DNA of 64,000 nt from Pseudomonas guariconensis (lineage in GTDB: Bacteria; Pseudomonadota; Gammaproteobacteria; Pseudomonadales; Pseudomonadaceae). Both the position numbers and the translations under genes were made by a program. Below, piece after piece: positions 35,732-45,023 of the stretch. The stretch lies in contig NZ_FMYX01000001.1 of assembly GCF_900102675.1 (NCBI RefSeq), positions 593,214 to 657,213 on the forward strand. The letters are read 5' to 3'. Positions within the stretch are counted from its first letter, which is position 1. Every line of letters starts with the position of its first letter. The notes beneath the pieces were generated by a model. That model ran no database searches, was not told the DNA's origin, and was given only the letters and a program-made list of their open reading frames with translations.

Positions 35732-37993
35732 TTATTCGCCACCGGTCTGCCACCAGGCAGGGAACATCTGCTGCACCCGTGGTTCGGCGAAGCGTTCGTC
35801 GATCAACAGCAGCACCCCACGGTCCTGATCGCCTCGAATGACCCTGCCTGCAGCCTGGATCACCTTGCGCACGCCAGGGTAGAGATAGGCGTAGTCGAAG
35901 CCCGCGCCGAACTGGCGCCCCAGGCGCTGCTTGAACTGCTCGTTGACCGGGTTGACCTGGGGTAGCCCCAGGGTGGCGACGAACGCACCGATCAAACGAC
36001 TGCCAGGCAGGTCGACTCCCTCGCCGAAGGCACCGCCCAGCACGGCAAAACCGACACCTTTGCCGTCGGGCACGAAACGCTTCAGAAACGCCTCCCGCGC
36101 GCCTTCGTCCATGCCTGGCGCCTGCTCCCACCGAGGGATTGCCGGATAACGTTCGGCCAGCAAGGTGGCCACCTGCCCTAGATATTCGAAGCTGCTGAAG
36201 AACGCCAGGTAATTGCCCGGCCGGGCGCGGTACTGCTCGGCGATCAGTTCGACGATCGGTTCCAGCGACGCCTGGCGCTCCCGGTAGCGGGTGGACACCT
36301 CGCTGACGATGCGCACCGCCAGTTGTTCGGCGCGAAACGGTGCCGCCACCTCCAGCCAGGCCGTGTCGGTCGGCATACCCAGCAGGTCGGCGTAGTAATG
36401 CCGTGGGCTTAAGGTGGCAGAGAACAGCGTGACGCTACGCGCCGCCTGCATGCGCGGCCCCAGCAGCCGCGCCGGCACCACGTTGCGCAGACATAAGGTC
36501 GACAAGCGACGCTTGCGCGGGCCCGTGCGCAATGTCACGTCGAATATGAAGTGATCGTCGAACAGCTCAGCGACCCGGGTGAACTGCAGGGCCTGGAAGA
36601 AGAACTGCAACAGCGCCGGGTCGACCTCGCCAGGCGCCTGCTCCAGACGTTCCTGGATCAGGCCGATGCACTGCGCAAGCGTGCGCAGAAAGTCTTCAGG
36701 CAGCCGATCGAGCGTCTGATAAGGGGCTTGTTGCGCCTTGTACAAGGCGTTCCACTGCCGGTTCAAACGCTCGAGGGCACTGCCCACGCCAGGGGGTTTG
36801 CTCTGGCGCAGGCTGGCCAACTGGCCTTGGTCCAAGCTTGCGCTGTACATCCCCCGCCCCCGCTCGACCAGGTTGTGCGCCTCGTCCACCAGCACCGCCA
36901 CACGCCACTGGTTGGCTTGGGTAAGGGCATGCAGCAAGGCGTGGGCGTCGAAATAATAGTTGTAGTCGGCCACCAGCACATCGGCCCAACGCGCCATTTC
37001 CTGCCCCAGGTAATAAGGACAAACTTGGTGCGTCAACGCCACCTCGCGGAGCACCGCCTTGTCGAGCAGCGGCCGGCGCGCCGCCTCCTCGCGCGCTGCA
37101 TGCAGCCGGTCGTAGAAGCCTCGGGCCAACGGACAGGACTCGCCGTGACAGGCGTTTGCGGGGTATTCGCAGGCTTTGTCCCGCGCGATCAGTTCCAGAG
37201 TGCGCAAAGCCGGCTGCGGGGTGGCAGCGGTGATCTGGCGCAAGGCATCCAGCGCCAGGGCCCGGCCTGGAGTCTTGGCGGTCAGGAAGAACACTTTGTC
37301 CAGTTGCTGGGGTGCCATGGCCTTGAGCAATGGGAACAAAGTCCCTAGGGTCTTGCCGATGCCCGTGCTGGCCTGGGCCATCAGACAGCGGCCAGTGCTC
37401 ACCGCCTTGTACAGCGTCTCGGCCAACTGGCGCTGGCCTTGGCGAAATTGCGGGTAGGGAAACCCCAAAGCCTTGAGATCCCTGTCACGTTCTACCAGGC
37501 GCTGCTGCTGGACTTCGGCCCAGACCAGAAATCGCTGGCACTGGGCCTCGAAAAAGCGTTGCAGGTCCGAAGCGCTGTGCTCTTCGCTGATCAGTGTCTG
37601 GCGGTCGCTGTCCACGTCCAGGTAGACCAACGCGACGTCGATCGTCTCCAGCCCCCGGGCCTGGCACAGCAGCCAGGCATAGACCTTGGCCTGCGCCCAG
37701 TGCAACTGACGATGGTTGTGCGGCTGACGGGCAAGGTCGCCGCGGTGGGTCTTGATCTCTTCCAGACGATTGCGCACCGGGTCATATCCATCGGCTCGGC
37801 CACGCACGCACAAGCTCTGGTATTGGCCTTGCAGCGCTACCTCCGCCTCGTAGTCTGCGCCGCGCCGCGCCACAACCCGACGATGACCGGCGATCCCTTC
37901 CTGGGCCGTGGGCGATGGCGTGAAGCGCAGGTCCAAGTCGCCTACCTTAGCGCTGAACTCGCACAACGCACGGACTGCCACGGTGTAGGTCAT
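35732..37993 (-). CDS. PD-(D/E)XK nuclease fused to an XPD/DinG-like Fe-S helicase
   Basis: 753 residues. The N-terminal part has a Cas4/RecB-like nuclease core with Asp68 and Glu79-x-Lys81 (EEIKTHRG). The helicase follows: Walker A ASTGIGKT (208-215) and DEAH at 370-373. Four cysteines at 275, 282, 287 and 325 are spaced as for the 4Fe-4S cluster of XPD-family 5'-3' helicases. C-terminal motifs include SATLSPRHYYADLLG, GGAFGEGVDLPG and QAAGRVIRG. It starts at the ATG that overlaps the FAN1 stop (ATGA); a longer start is not needed. The pairing with FAN1 suggests joint work in crosslink or flap repair. Confidence 0.88.
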   Translation of the reverse strand: MTYTVAVRALCEFSAKVGDLDLRFTPSPTAQEGIAGHRRVVARRGADYEAEVALQGQYQSLCVRGRADGYDPVRNRLEEIKTHRGDLARQPHNHRQLHWAQAKVYAWLLCQARGLETIDVALVYLDVDSDRQTLISEEHSASDLQRFFEAQCQRFLVWAEVQQQRLVERDRDLKALGFPYPQFRQGQRQLAETLYKAVSTGRCLMAQASTGIGKTLGTLFPLLKAMAPQQLDKVFFLTAKTPGRALALDALRQITAATPQPALRTLELIARDKACEYPANACHGESCPLARGFYDRLHAAREEAARRPLLDKAVLREVALTHQVCPYYLGQEMARWADVLVADYNYYFDAHALLHALTQANQWRVAVLVDEAHNLVERGRGMYSASLDQGQLASLRQSKPPGVGSALERLNRQWNALYKAQQAPYQTLDRLPEDFLRTLAQCIGLIQERLEQAPGEVDPALLQFFFQALQFTRVAELFDDHFIFDVTLRTGPRKRRLSTLCLRNVVPARLLGPRMQAARSVTLFSATLSPRHYYADLLGMPTDTAWLEVAAPFRAEQLAVRIVSEVSTRYRERQASLEPIVELIAEQYRARPGNYLAFFSSFEYLGQVATLLAERYPAIPRWEQAPGMDEGAREAFLKRFVPDGKGVGFAVLGGAFGEGVDLPGSRLIGAFVATLGLPQVNPVNEQFKQRLGRQFGAGFDYAYLYPGVRKVIQAAGRVIRGDQDRGVLLLIDERFAEPRVQQMFPAWWQTGGE

Positions 37994-39642
37994 GTCGGCG
38001 TCTCGGTCCAGCGTACATGGCACACCGCCACCGGCAAGTCGTGCTCACGGCAGAAAGCGAGCCAACGCAACTGGTTGTCCTGCAGTCGGTCTCCAGGCCC
38101 CTTGACCTCGATCATGCGGTAACGGCCTTCGGCAGGCCAGAACTGGATCAGGTCAGGCATGCCCGCGCGATTGCTGCGGATGTCCTGCAAAAGACGGATG
38201 AAACACTGTTTGAGGTGAGCCGCCGGTATGCACGCCAGGGCTTGCTCGAGCAGCTCGGGAGTGAGCATCGGCCAGAATACGAACGGGGATTGCAGCCCAT
38301 GCTTGGCGGTGAAACAGTCGCGCATGGCCTGACGGTAGCTGCCATCGTCGAGCCGACTCAGGCAGGCCTGGAACAACGCCGCGCGTCGTTGCTGGAAGTC
38401 ACTGTCGTGCAGATCCTGCGGGCCGGCCTGGAAAGGGTGGAAGAACGCGCCTGGTACCGGGGCGAAGATTGCCTCCCAGCACAAAAGACCGAACAGGCTG
38501 TTGAACAGGGTGTTCTCGACGTAGTGACAGGTGCTTGCGCCCTCAGCCAGGTGCAGGCGTACCGCCTCTTCGACACCAAGGGCGGAACGTTCGATCGGTA
38601 GCTGCAACTCGATCAACGCCAGGTCCGCCGGGCGGCGGCGCGCTTGCGGCGGACCACCGAGCTTGCGCGCCAGGCGTGGCAACATGCGCGCCAACGCTTG
38701 TTGTTCCTGCGCATTGGCAGGCGAGGCGGCCAACTCCAGCGCCAGTGCCTGCGCCCGGTCCCACTGCTCACTGCGCTCCAGCACCCGCACCTGGCGTACA
38801 CGCGCTTCGGGATGATCACTGCGGGCATATACCACCAAGGCCTGGTCCCAGTCCCCCCGGCGCTCGCACTGCTGACCGATGCTGTACATCAATCGCCCGC
38901 GTCGCCGTACCAACCACGGGTTGTCGCTGTGCAGTCCCTCCAGGGTGGCCAGCAGCGAGTCGGCGTCCTCCCCTTGCTCCAGCCGGTCGGCGCACTGGTG
39001 CAACGCCATGGCCAGGTCGATCTCCGTGCGCTGGCGCAAGACGCGTGAATCGACACTCAGCGGCACTTGCTCATAACGCAGCAAACCCAGATCGGCGAGC
39101 ACGAACTCCGACCAGTCCTGATAAAGATTGCCGAAAAACAACAGGCGCAAGCGATCACATAATGGCTGCAGGCGCCAATGGAAGATACGTATCGGAGATT
39201 GCGCAAACCACTCAGTCAACGTGCGGGGCGCCAGCGCCAACGGCTGCAACTGCGCAAGCAGTTCGCCTTTGGCGGCCCGTGGCTTGCTCAGATGTGCGGC
39301 AAAGCATTGGGCCAGCTCCTGTTTGCGCAGCACATCGAACAATTGCTCCAGGGTCAGGACGGCGTCGTCGCTGACCCACCCCAACGCCAGCAGTGGTTGC
39401 AATGCCGATGAGCAATCACCGATTTCGGCGTAGTCGAGCCTGTCACTGCGAAACAGTTCGCCCTTGCGCATGACCATTCGAACCATCAAGGCCTGGGCAG
39501 GCTCGGGCAACCGCTCGAACGCCTGTAGAAAGCAGTGCTCGACCTCATCGAGCAGATCGGCGTAGCGCTGCTCGACCCAGGCCAGGACCTGCCGGAAGTT
39601 ATGCAGGTAATAAAGAGGGTCGTCGACGGAATGGGCAATCAC
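37990..39642 (-). CDS. fan1: FAN1-type VRR-NUC structure-specific nuclease
   Basis: 550 residues, close to the 559 of P. aeruginosa FAN1. The C-terminal VRR-NUC domain shows GMPDLIQFW with Asp497, then MIEVKGPGD with Glu512 and Lys514, and a following DNQLRWLAF helix. The N-terminal part is the SAP-like and TPR-like region. FAN1 cuts 5' flaps and unhooks interstrand crosslinks. The start is GTG at 39642; no earlier or better-placed ATG exists. It is the first gene of a two-gene unit with the helicase. Confidence 0.87.
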   Translation of the reverse strand: MIAHSVDDPLYYLHNFRQVLAWVEQRYADLLDEVEHCFLQAFERLPEPAQALMVRMVMRKGELFRSDRLDYAEIGDCSSALQPLLALGWVSDDAVLTLEQLFDVLRKQELAQCFAAHLSKPRAAKGELLAQLQPLALAPRTLTEWFAQSPIRIFHWRLQPLCDRLRLLFFGNLYQDWSEFVLADLGLLRYEQVPLSVDSRVLRQRTEIDLAMALHQCADRLEQGEDADSLLATLEGLHSDNPWLVRRRGRLMYSIGQQCERRGDWDQALVVYARSDHPEARVRQVRVLERSEQWDRAQALALELAASPANAQEQQALARMLPRLARKLGGPPQARRRPADLALIELQLPIERSALGVEEAVRLHLAEGASTCHYVENTLFNSLFGLLCWEAIFAPVPGAFFHPFQAGPQDLHDSDFQQRRAALFQACLSRLDDGSYRQAMRDCFTAKHGLQSPFVFWPMLTPELLEQALACIPAAHLKQCFIRLLQDIRSNRAGMPDLIQFWPAEGRYRMIEVKGPGDRLQDNQLRWLAFCREHDLPVAVCHVRWTETPT

Positions 39643-39806
39643 GGTGCGCGTTCAGGTATGGGAACAGGCACTGGTTATACATACAGACCCCAAGCACTGG
39701 CAAGTGCTACAGGTCGCCTCGCTGGTGAGCTCAGGGTCTTAAAAAATGGATCCGCACCCGCCCCTACTGCGTTGAAACGGGGCCTGCAATGCCCGTTCAA
39801 GTGCCG

Positions 39807-40373
39807 TCAAGGCCTGTGCATTAGATAGGCTTCCCCGCTCACTCGAACCATCGGGTGGGGCACGATCGTGCAGGTTTTGACGATCTTGAAACCGTGCCGT
39901 TCGTAAAAGCGCCGGGCACCGGTGTTCGCAGCATAGTCGATCAAGCTCAGGCCCTTGAGCCCCAGTTGATCAGCGCGTTGCTGAGCCTGCTCAAGGAACT
40001 GTACACCCAAGCCCTGATTACGCCAGCCATCGTGAAGAGCCAAGCTCGAAATATAGAGCGTGTCGGGAACTTCCATATCGGCATAAGGTGCCAATACAGG
40101 GTCAGTCATCGGGGCTGGGTCTGGATCGTGATGCATCGCGTAGCTATGCATCATGCCGATGACCTGCCCGTCGGCTTCTGCAATTAGGCAATTTTGATAG
40201 GAGAAATCCACGTTATCACGGGCATAACGGGCAGTGCCGACATCCAGCAAATCCTGGCCCGGTTCTGCCAACTGGCTCCAAATATAATCGGCTACCCCTT
40301 CGGAAGTTATTTGAAACAACCGAGCAATGTCACGCGCATCCGAGCTGCGACCCGGACGAAATACGACGGCCAT
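39807..40373 (-). CDS. GNAT-family N-acetyltransferase
   Basis: 188 residues from MAVVFRPGRSSDARDIARLF. The acetyl-CoA binding motif A is SSLALHDGWRNQGLGVQFL, followed by ANTGARRFYERHGFKIVKT, both typical. The substrate is unknown. The preceding in-frame extension of 20 residues is not used because it lacks family similarity. It stands alone on the minus strand. Confidence 0.87.
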   Translation of the reverse strand: MAVVFRPGRSSDARDIARLFQITSEGVADYIWSQLAEPGQDLLDVGTARYARDNVDFSYQNCLIAEADGQVIGMMHSYAMHHDPDPAPMTDPVLAPYADMEVPDTLYISSLALHDGWRNQGLGVQFLEQAQQRADQLGLKGLSLIDYAANTGARRFYERHGFKIVKTCTIVPHPMVRVSGEAYLMHRP

Positions 40374-40598
40374 GTAGACGACTCCAGACAAAGTGTCGCC
40401 CCTTATAGCGTGTAGGAAAACGTGTTTCAACACCGCCTATAAAAAGACACACCAATGTTATTAACCAACTTGAAAGTGCGTCGTACAAGGCTATTTAAAT
40501 GTCGTACTCAGGCAACAATGAAGACTTAACTCACTTTGGCCACTTTAATATTGAAAACACAATGATCCCTGGCGGAACCGATCAGCGGACGCACTCGC

Positions 40599-41945
40599 TC
40601 AACGACCGACAAGTACCCTTCCCAGCCGGCGCAACACTTGGTCCAGCCCCTCCCATGACTCGGCGCACCAGACCAACAGCACGTGCTGCGGGAAACTGCC
40701 TTTGAGCCCGAACAACTCCCCAGGAATGACAGACAACGGGCTACCCGCCACTGCCGCCAGAATGGCGTCCATATCGATCGGTTGGTTCAGGTGTGCCCAG
40801 ATCCCCCGCCCGCCATCAGGCTTGGCAAACGCCAGGTGCGTGCCCAGACGCAGTTCGATTCGACTGCAGAGGTAGTCCATTCGAGTCTGCAGATCGAAGC
40901 GCAAGGCAGGCAAGCTATCGTCGACCTCCCCTTTTGTGAACGTATGCGCTACCGCTTGCTGACGCAGTGGGGGTAACAGAAAGCCTCGTCTGGCGATGGC
41001 TTCGTCGACGCAGGGTTGGCGACACAGCAGGTAGGTGTAAGGCGCTTCAGCGCCCAACGTGGCCTCCAGCGAACCGAGTATCAGCAGGCGACTCGCGTCG
41101 ATGTCATCGCGTAGCCGCGACGCCGGAGGGCCTGCGAAACAGTGGTCGCTGTCCATGTCATTCTCCAGCAGCAAAGCGGGATGCTCGGCGAGCACACGGG
41201 CCAGTTGCTGCTGATCCTGCGCAGGCGTCAGGCGGCCCAGTGGCATGGACAGGCAGGAAGGCATCACCACAAGCTGTACCGGCTCATGTTCGAGCAAGCG
41301 TGTGAACGCGCCCATGTCCATCCCCCCATGAGCAGCCAACGGTGCTTCCAGTACTCGCATGCCAGCCTGCTGCAAGCCATGCAACAGGCGCCAGCAGCAA
41401 GGGGTTGCCACCACAGCCGTTGCCCCTTGAAGACGCAGGGCAAGCAACAGCGTTTCAAGCAAGGCCTGTACATCCGTGGCCAAGTGCACGTGCCGAGCAT
41501 TCCAGCAATGGCCAGAAGCGCGGGTGTAGCGTGCGGCCAAAACGCTACGCAACAACGCGCCGCTGCCCAAGCGCCACGTCGCCTGCCCGCCCTGGCGCGA
41601 GAGGCGTCGTTCATGGGCGAGCAACGTGCGTTCCAGTGTATGAGGCGATGGCATGGCCAGGACGGATACCGGAGGGACCAAGGGCGCATGCGCCCCTGTC
41701 GAAGCGATCTGCGGTTCGGCGAAATTCACGAAGTACCCTGATTTGGGCACCGAACGAACCCGGCCTTGACGCTCCAACAGGCTGTACGCGCACTGTACGG
41801 TCGCCAGCGAAACCCGAAGGCGCCGGGCCAGGTCGCGCAAGGAGGGTAGACGCCCCCGTTCTGCATAATCGGCTTGGGCAATCAGGGCATCCAGATAGCG
41901 ATATACGCCCTGGTAGGCGAATTCCCCACGCGCCGAACGCCCCAT
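40599..41945 (-). CDS. MocR/GntR-type regulator with degenerate aminotransferase domain
   Basis: 448 residues. A GntR winged helix lies at about 10-72 (LPSLRDLARRLRVSLATVQC). A fold-type I aminotransferase-like domain follows (MPSCLSMPLGRLTPAQDQQQ, then LLLENDMDSDH). In MocR proteins the PLP lysine sits in GSFSKTL; here the same place reads GSLEATL (291-297), with Ala295 where Lys is expected. It therefore should not bind PLP as an internal aldimine. Its ATG overlaps the stop of the upstream gene by one base, so the pair is co-translated. It may have become a ligand sensor of another kind. Confidence 0.82.
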   Translation of the reverse strand: MGRSARGEFAYQGVYRYLDALIAQADYAERGRLPSLRDLARRLRVSLATVQCAYSLLERQGRVRSVPKSGYFVNFAEPQIASTGAHAPLVPPVSVLAMPSPHTLERTLLAHERRLSRQGGQATWRLGSGALLRSVLAARYTRASGHCWNARHVHLATDVQALLETLLLALRLQGATAVVATPCCWRLLHGLQQAGMRVLEAPLAAHGGMDMGAFTRLLEHEPVQLVVMPSCLSMPLGRLTPAQDQQQLARVLAEHPALLLENDMDSDHCFAGPPASRLRDDIDASRLLILGSLEATLGAEAPYTYLLCRQPCVDEAIARRGFLLPPLRQQAVAHTFTKGEVDDSLPALRFDLQTRMDYLCSRIELRLGTHLAFAKPDGGRGIWAHLNQPIDMDAILAAVAGSPLSVIPGELFGLKGSFPQHVLLVWCAESWEGLDQVLRRLGRVLVGR

Positions 41946-43342
41946 CAGAATGCCGCCTGGCGGACGATCACAGGCGTAGAGTCCAGGGGTGGCAACCACC
42001 GCAGCGCTGCATCCCGCCGCGTCAAACTCACCAGCAGACGCCAAGCGGATGGCTCGAGGCGAGCCGCGTAGATCGCCTGCAACTGCACCAGGCTCAACCC
42101 ACTGACGTCCACCAGCCAGTGCTTGATGGTTTCAGGGCAAGGTTTGCCTTGCAGTGCCTTGTGCAGATAAGGCAAGGCCACTCCCATGCGTGGATGGCAA
42201 GCGTGCACGAAGTCCGCCAGTTTTTTACCTCGCCCGCTGAAAGGGGTGAACAGCAGGCACGTGAGTTGCTCCTCATTGAGCCCCAGCCCCTGCAGGAACG
42301 ACACCCTTCCCTGCTGCTGTACCCGCAGCCACCAGCTGGCGCGTGCATCCTTAATAGAGAGCTGCCCCTCCCGCTCCCGGGGCTGTCGCGCCCGCAGATG
42401 TGCATGCGCCCCCGTCAGGTTTTCCACGATGCCGGACGCTGTCCAGGCGCCCAGTGGCGTATTGGCTAAGCCATGCTCTTTTGGCGGGCCCAGCATCGCG
42501 TCCAGGTGATGCGCTTCGCTCGAGGGGCAAAGCAAGTCGTCCACCGTCAACATCTTGAGCGGCAACTCAGGGCGCATTGCCGTGGGCATGTCCAGACACC
42601 GTCCCAATGGTGCCCCGACCCGCATATGCAGGCGACTCAACCCCTCAGCCAAGGCCGCAGCACACCGAGCCACGTCGCCAAGCCCCTCGAGCTCCCCAGT
42701 CAGTCGCAAGATCCGCCGCCCCCAGGCCATGACACGTCTGCGCTCACGATCAGGCAAGGCCGTGATCAAGGCGGTGGCAGCGCCGCTGTGATCGAGCGTC
42801 CCTTGCAAGGCGCCAGCCAGTTGCAGATGCAAGCGGCAGCCCAGCAGGGCCTTGGGCGTCGCCTCGGTGAGGTGCCCGAACATCAGCAAGGCCTGCCGCG
42901 AAGCCACCCAAGGCCGCACGGCTTGTGCCACGCAGGTGCTGAACGGCACCACCTTGTCATCTTCCAGCATGAGCAGCTGTACCCTGGGGTCATCCTGCAT
43001 GAACAGCGCGTTGAACAGGCGCTCATGACTCAGTTGCATATGTGGGTCGGGCGCGGGCAGACAGCTCACGATCACCCTCAAACGGAAGGTCCGGCCGCCA
43101 CGCAAGGCCAGACTTAACTGTGCAGCGCGTAAATTCGCCAGCAGATGCGCACTGCGACGGTCCCCCCCCAGCACCACCACCAGCTGGAACTCACCGATGT
43201 ACGGCTCCCCGCCTGCGGCGACCGTCAACCGCTGGATCAACAATTGCAGCGAGGCGTGTTGCCCGCGGGGCATCTGATTACATACACGGTCCAATACTTG
43301 TTGATAGATGGACTGCATGGCCTGGTCATGAAGACTGCTCAT
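41945..43342 (-). CDS. unrecognised 465-residue protein, partner of the MocR-like regulator
   Basis: 465 residues, soluble, with no signal peptide or clear membrane helix. The N-terminal third is alpha/beta (FQLVVVLGGDRRSAHLLANLRA, then TFRLRVIVSCLPAPDPHMQ), followed by a long helical part. The end (TCLLFTPFSGRGKKLADF, ALPYLHKALQGKPCPETIKH, AWRLL) is helical and basic. I do not recognise any family. A good ribosome-binding site (GGGAG, eight bases before ATG) supports the start. It is coupled by a TGATG overlap to the regulator, with an 18-bp palindrome upstream, so the two proteins probably work together. Confidence 0.7.
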   Translation of the reverse strand: MSSLHDQAMQSIYQQVLDRVCNQMPRGQHASLQLLIQRLTVAAGGEPYIGEFQLVVVLGGDRRSAHLLANLRAAQLSLALRGGRTFRLRVIVSCLPAPDPHMQLSHERLFNALFMQDDPRVQLLMLEDDKVVPFSTCVAQAVRPWVASRQALLMFGHLTEATPKALLGCRLHLQLAGALQGTLDHSGAATALITALPDRERRRVMAWGRRILRLTGELEGLGDVARCAAALAEGLSRLHMRVGAPLGRCLDMPTAMRPELPLKMLTVDDLLCPSSEAHHLDAMLGPPKEHGLANTPLGAWTASGIVENLTGAHAHLRARQPREREGQLSIKDARASWWLRVQQQGRVSFLQGLGLNEEQLTCLLFTPFSGRGKKLADFVHACHPRMGVALPYLHKALQGKPCPETIKHWLVDVSGLSLVQLQAIYAARLEPSAWRLLVSLTRRDAALRWLPPLDSTPVIVRQAAF

Positions 43343-43750
43343 CGGAACACTCCCTGTTCTTCATCACGGTGTTTAAACGTAAAGTGCGAAATAAACAGTT
43401 GGGCCAGCCCAACTTTGCTGACCTTTCCTACAAAGTCTTGGGAAATACCGAAGCACACCACCCAAGCCAATTCACCCCGCACACTGGCGCACGCGCGCCA
43501 AAGCCTTCCCAAGCCCATCCATCGCTCCTATGAATCATCCGTACAGGGTCATTATCGAAGGTTGCATTACGAATAAAAGATACAGATCTGGGTAAAAAAA
43601 CCATTCACCCACGTCCGCTTTAATCGTTAAAAGTTAAGACGTAATTGCATGATTGCGGCCCCACACCTCATTTATTAATTGTCAACTTCTACCTGTAAGA
43701 CAATATTCAATGATGCGTAGGAATTATCTTTAGCTCGACCCAAAGAAAAA
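43343..43750. other. long AT-rich upstream region of the unknown-MocR operon
   Basis: No gene is supported. It holds an 18-bp palindrome at 43397-43414 (separate entry). From about 43555 it is AT-rich and could carry the promoter; a TTGTC/GACAA inverted repeat lies near 43680-43702. Confidence 0.4.
43397..43414. promoter_or_regulatory. 18-bp perfect palindrome upstream of the unknown-MocR operon
   Basis: AGTTGGGC-CA-GCCCAACT, 55-72 bases before the start codon. The position suits an operator or the base of a 5' UTR hairpin. Autoregulation by the co-encoded MocR-like protein is the simplest idea. Confidence 0.5.
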
Positions 43751-43778
43751 GCCCGGACCAAAGGCCCGGGCTTTTTTT
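43751..43778. terminator. bidirectional rho-independent terminator
   Basis: GCCCGGACC and GGCCCGGGC form a stem with one mismatch and an AAA loop, flanked by AAAAA on one side and TTTTTTT on the other. It lies 20 bases after the mexS stop and fits as its terminator. Confidence 0.85.
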
Positions 43779-43798
43779 GCACGATGACAAGCTTGGCA

Positions 43799-44815
43799 TT
43801 AACCCATCGTCAAGACGATCCGCCCCCCACAGGGGCATTCATCCATCTCGCGATGTGCCTCGACCACATCGGTGAATGGATAGACCTTGCTGATCTGGGG
43901 TGTCAGCAACTGATCGGCGGTGAACTGATTGATGTCACGCAGGGCACGTTGCAAGGCAACTTGGTCCTGCGCAATGCCCAGCTCCGGCTTACCGGTGAAA
44001 TTGCCGATGCAGTGCACGTAGAACTGAATGTTCTTCTGAAACGCCGCACAGGCCGGGAATGGCGTCTGGTTTCCGCCCTGCAGGCCGTACAGCACCAGGC
44101 TGCCACGCGGTGCCAGGACATCTCCAAGCAGCGACATCTGCGGCCCGCCCATGCCGTCCAGGACCATGTCGACGCCACGGCCATCGGTGTATTTGGCCAC
44201 CTGCATGAGCAGGTCCTGCTCTTCGGTGACGATCACTTTCTCGGCGCCAAGGCTCAGCAGGTAGTCGCGCTGCTCGGGGTCCTTGGTGGCGGCAAACACC
44301 TTCAGACCCAATGCCTTGCCCAGTTGCACGAAGGCAGGCCCCGCGCAATGGCTGGCGTCAGTGACCAATGCAGTCTGGCCGGCTTTCGCACGGGCCAGGT
44401 CGACGTAGGCGAAGTAGGCAATCAGCAGCGGTGTGTAATGCACGCTGGCTTCGATCGGCGTCAGGATGTCGGGATAACGGGTGATGGCGGTACGCGGCAG
44501 GACGATGACATCGCCATAGACCGGGTGTTCGTTGGCGCTGGTGGCCGGAAAGCTGGCTACCCGATCGCCCACGGCGATATCCTCGACGCCCTCGCCGACC
44601 GCCGTCACTACCCCGGCCATTTCATGACCGATGCCCGCCGGCAGGCGTGCCTGGGAGGGTGCCAGGTTCTGCCGCCAGAGCACGTCGTACCAGCTGACGC
44701 CAATCGCCTGGACGCGGATCTGCACCTCGCCCGTCGCGGGGGACGGCTCGGTCTGCTCTTCGCAGCGCAGAACGTCGGCGGCGCCGAACTTGTGGAAACG
44801 AATCATGCGGGACAT
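43799..44815 (-). CDS. mexS: MexS-like zinc-type/quinone oxidoreductase (MDR family)
   Basis: 338 residues. The start MSRMIRFHKFGAADVLRCEE and overall length match P. aeruginosa MexS (Qrh). The medium-chain fold has a GHEMAGVV block and a cofactor region TALVTDASHCAGPAFVQLG in which the usual glycine-rich loop is altered. MexS is thought to remove toxic electrophiles whose build-up activates MexT. The ATG at 44815 has GAGG six bases upstream. It is divergent from the mexT-like gene as in P. aeruginosa. Confidence 0.85.
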   Translation of the reverse strand: MSRMIRFHKFGAADVLRCEEQTEPSPATGEVQIRVQAIGVSWYDVLWRQNLAPSQARLPAGIGHEMAGVVTAVGEGVEDIAVGDRVASFPATSANEHPVYGDVIVLPRTAITRYPDILTPIEASVHYTPLLIAYFAYVDLARAKAGQTALVTDASHCAGPAFVQLGKALGLKVFAATKDPEQRDYLLSLGAEKVIVTEEQDLLMQVAKYTDGRGVDMVLDGMGGPQMSLLGDVLAPRGSLVLYGLQGGNQTPFPACAAFQKNIQFYVHCIGNFTGKPELGIAQDQVALQRALRDINQFTADQLLTPQISKVYPFTDVVEAHREMDECPCGGRIVLTMG

Positions 44816-45023
44816 CACATACCTCGCCTTCGTGAATCTCGTATTACCACGGACTTTATCCGGGCTTTTACCGTAAGACCATCAGTGGCTATTAATAGTT
44901 GACATGCCTGTCATCGATTGGGCTCCTGGCAAATCCGTGCATTGGTCCCCGGAAATCGGTGCAGGGTACCAGCCTTTGGCCTTAAGATTCATCCCTGACC
45001 TACTCTAGGCCGAGCACTCTTCG

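Noticed and set aside
40499..40598. Small frame starting MSYSGNNEDL on the plus strand
   Set aside because: It has no ribosome-binding site and runs on into antisense of the MocR-like gene.
44816..45023. nod-box type MexT site between mexS and mexT
   Set aside because: A GTCATCGAT stretch is present, but the full ATCA-N5-GTCGAT-N4-ACYAT pattern is not met.
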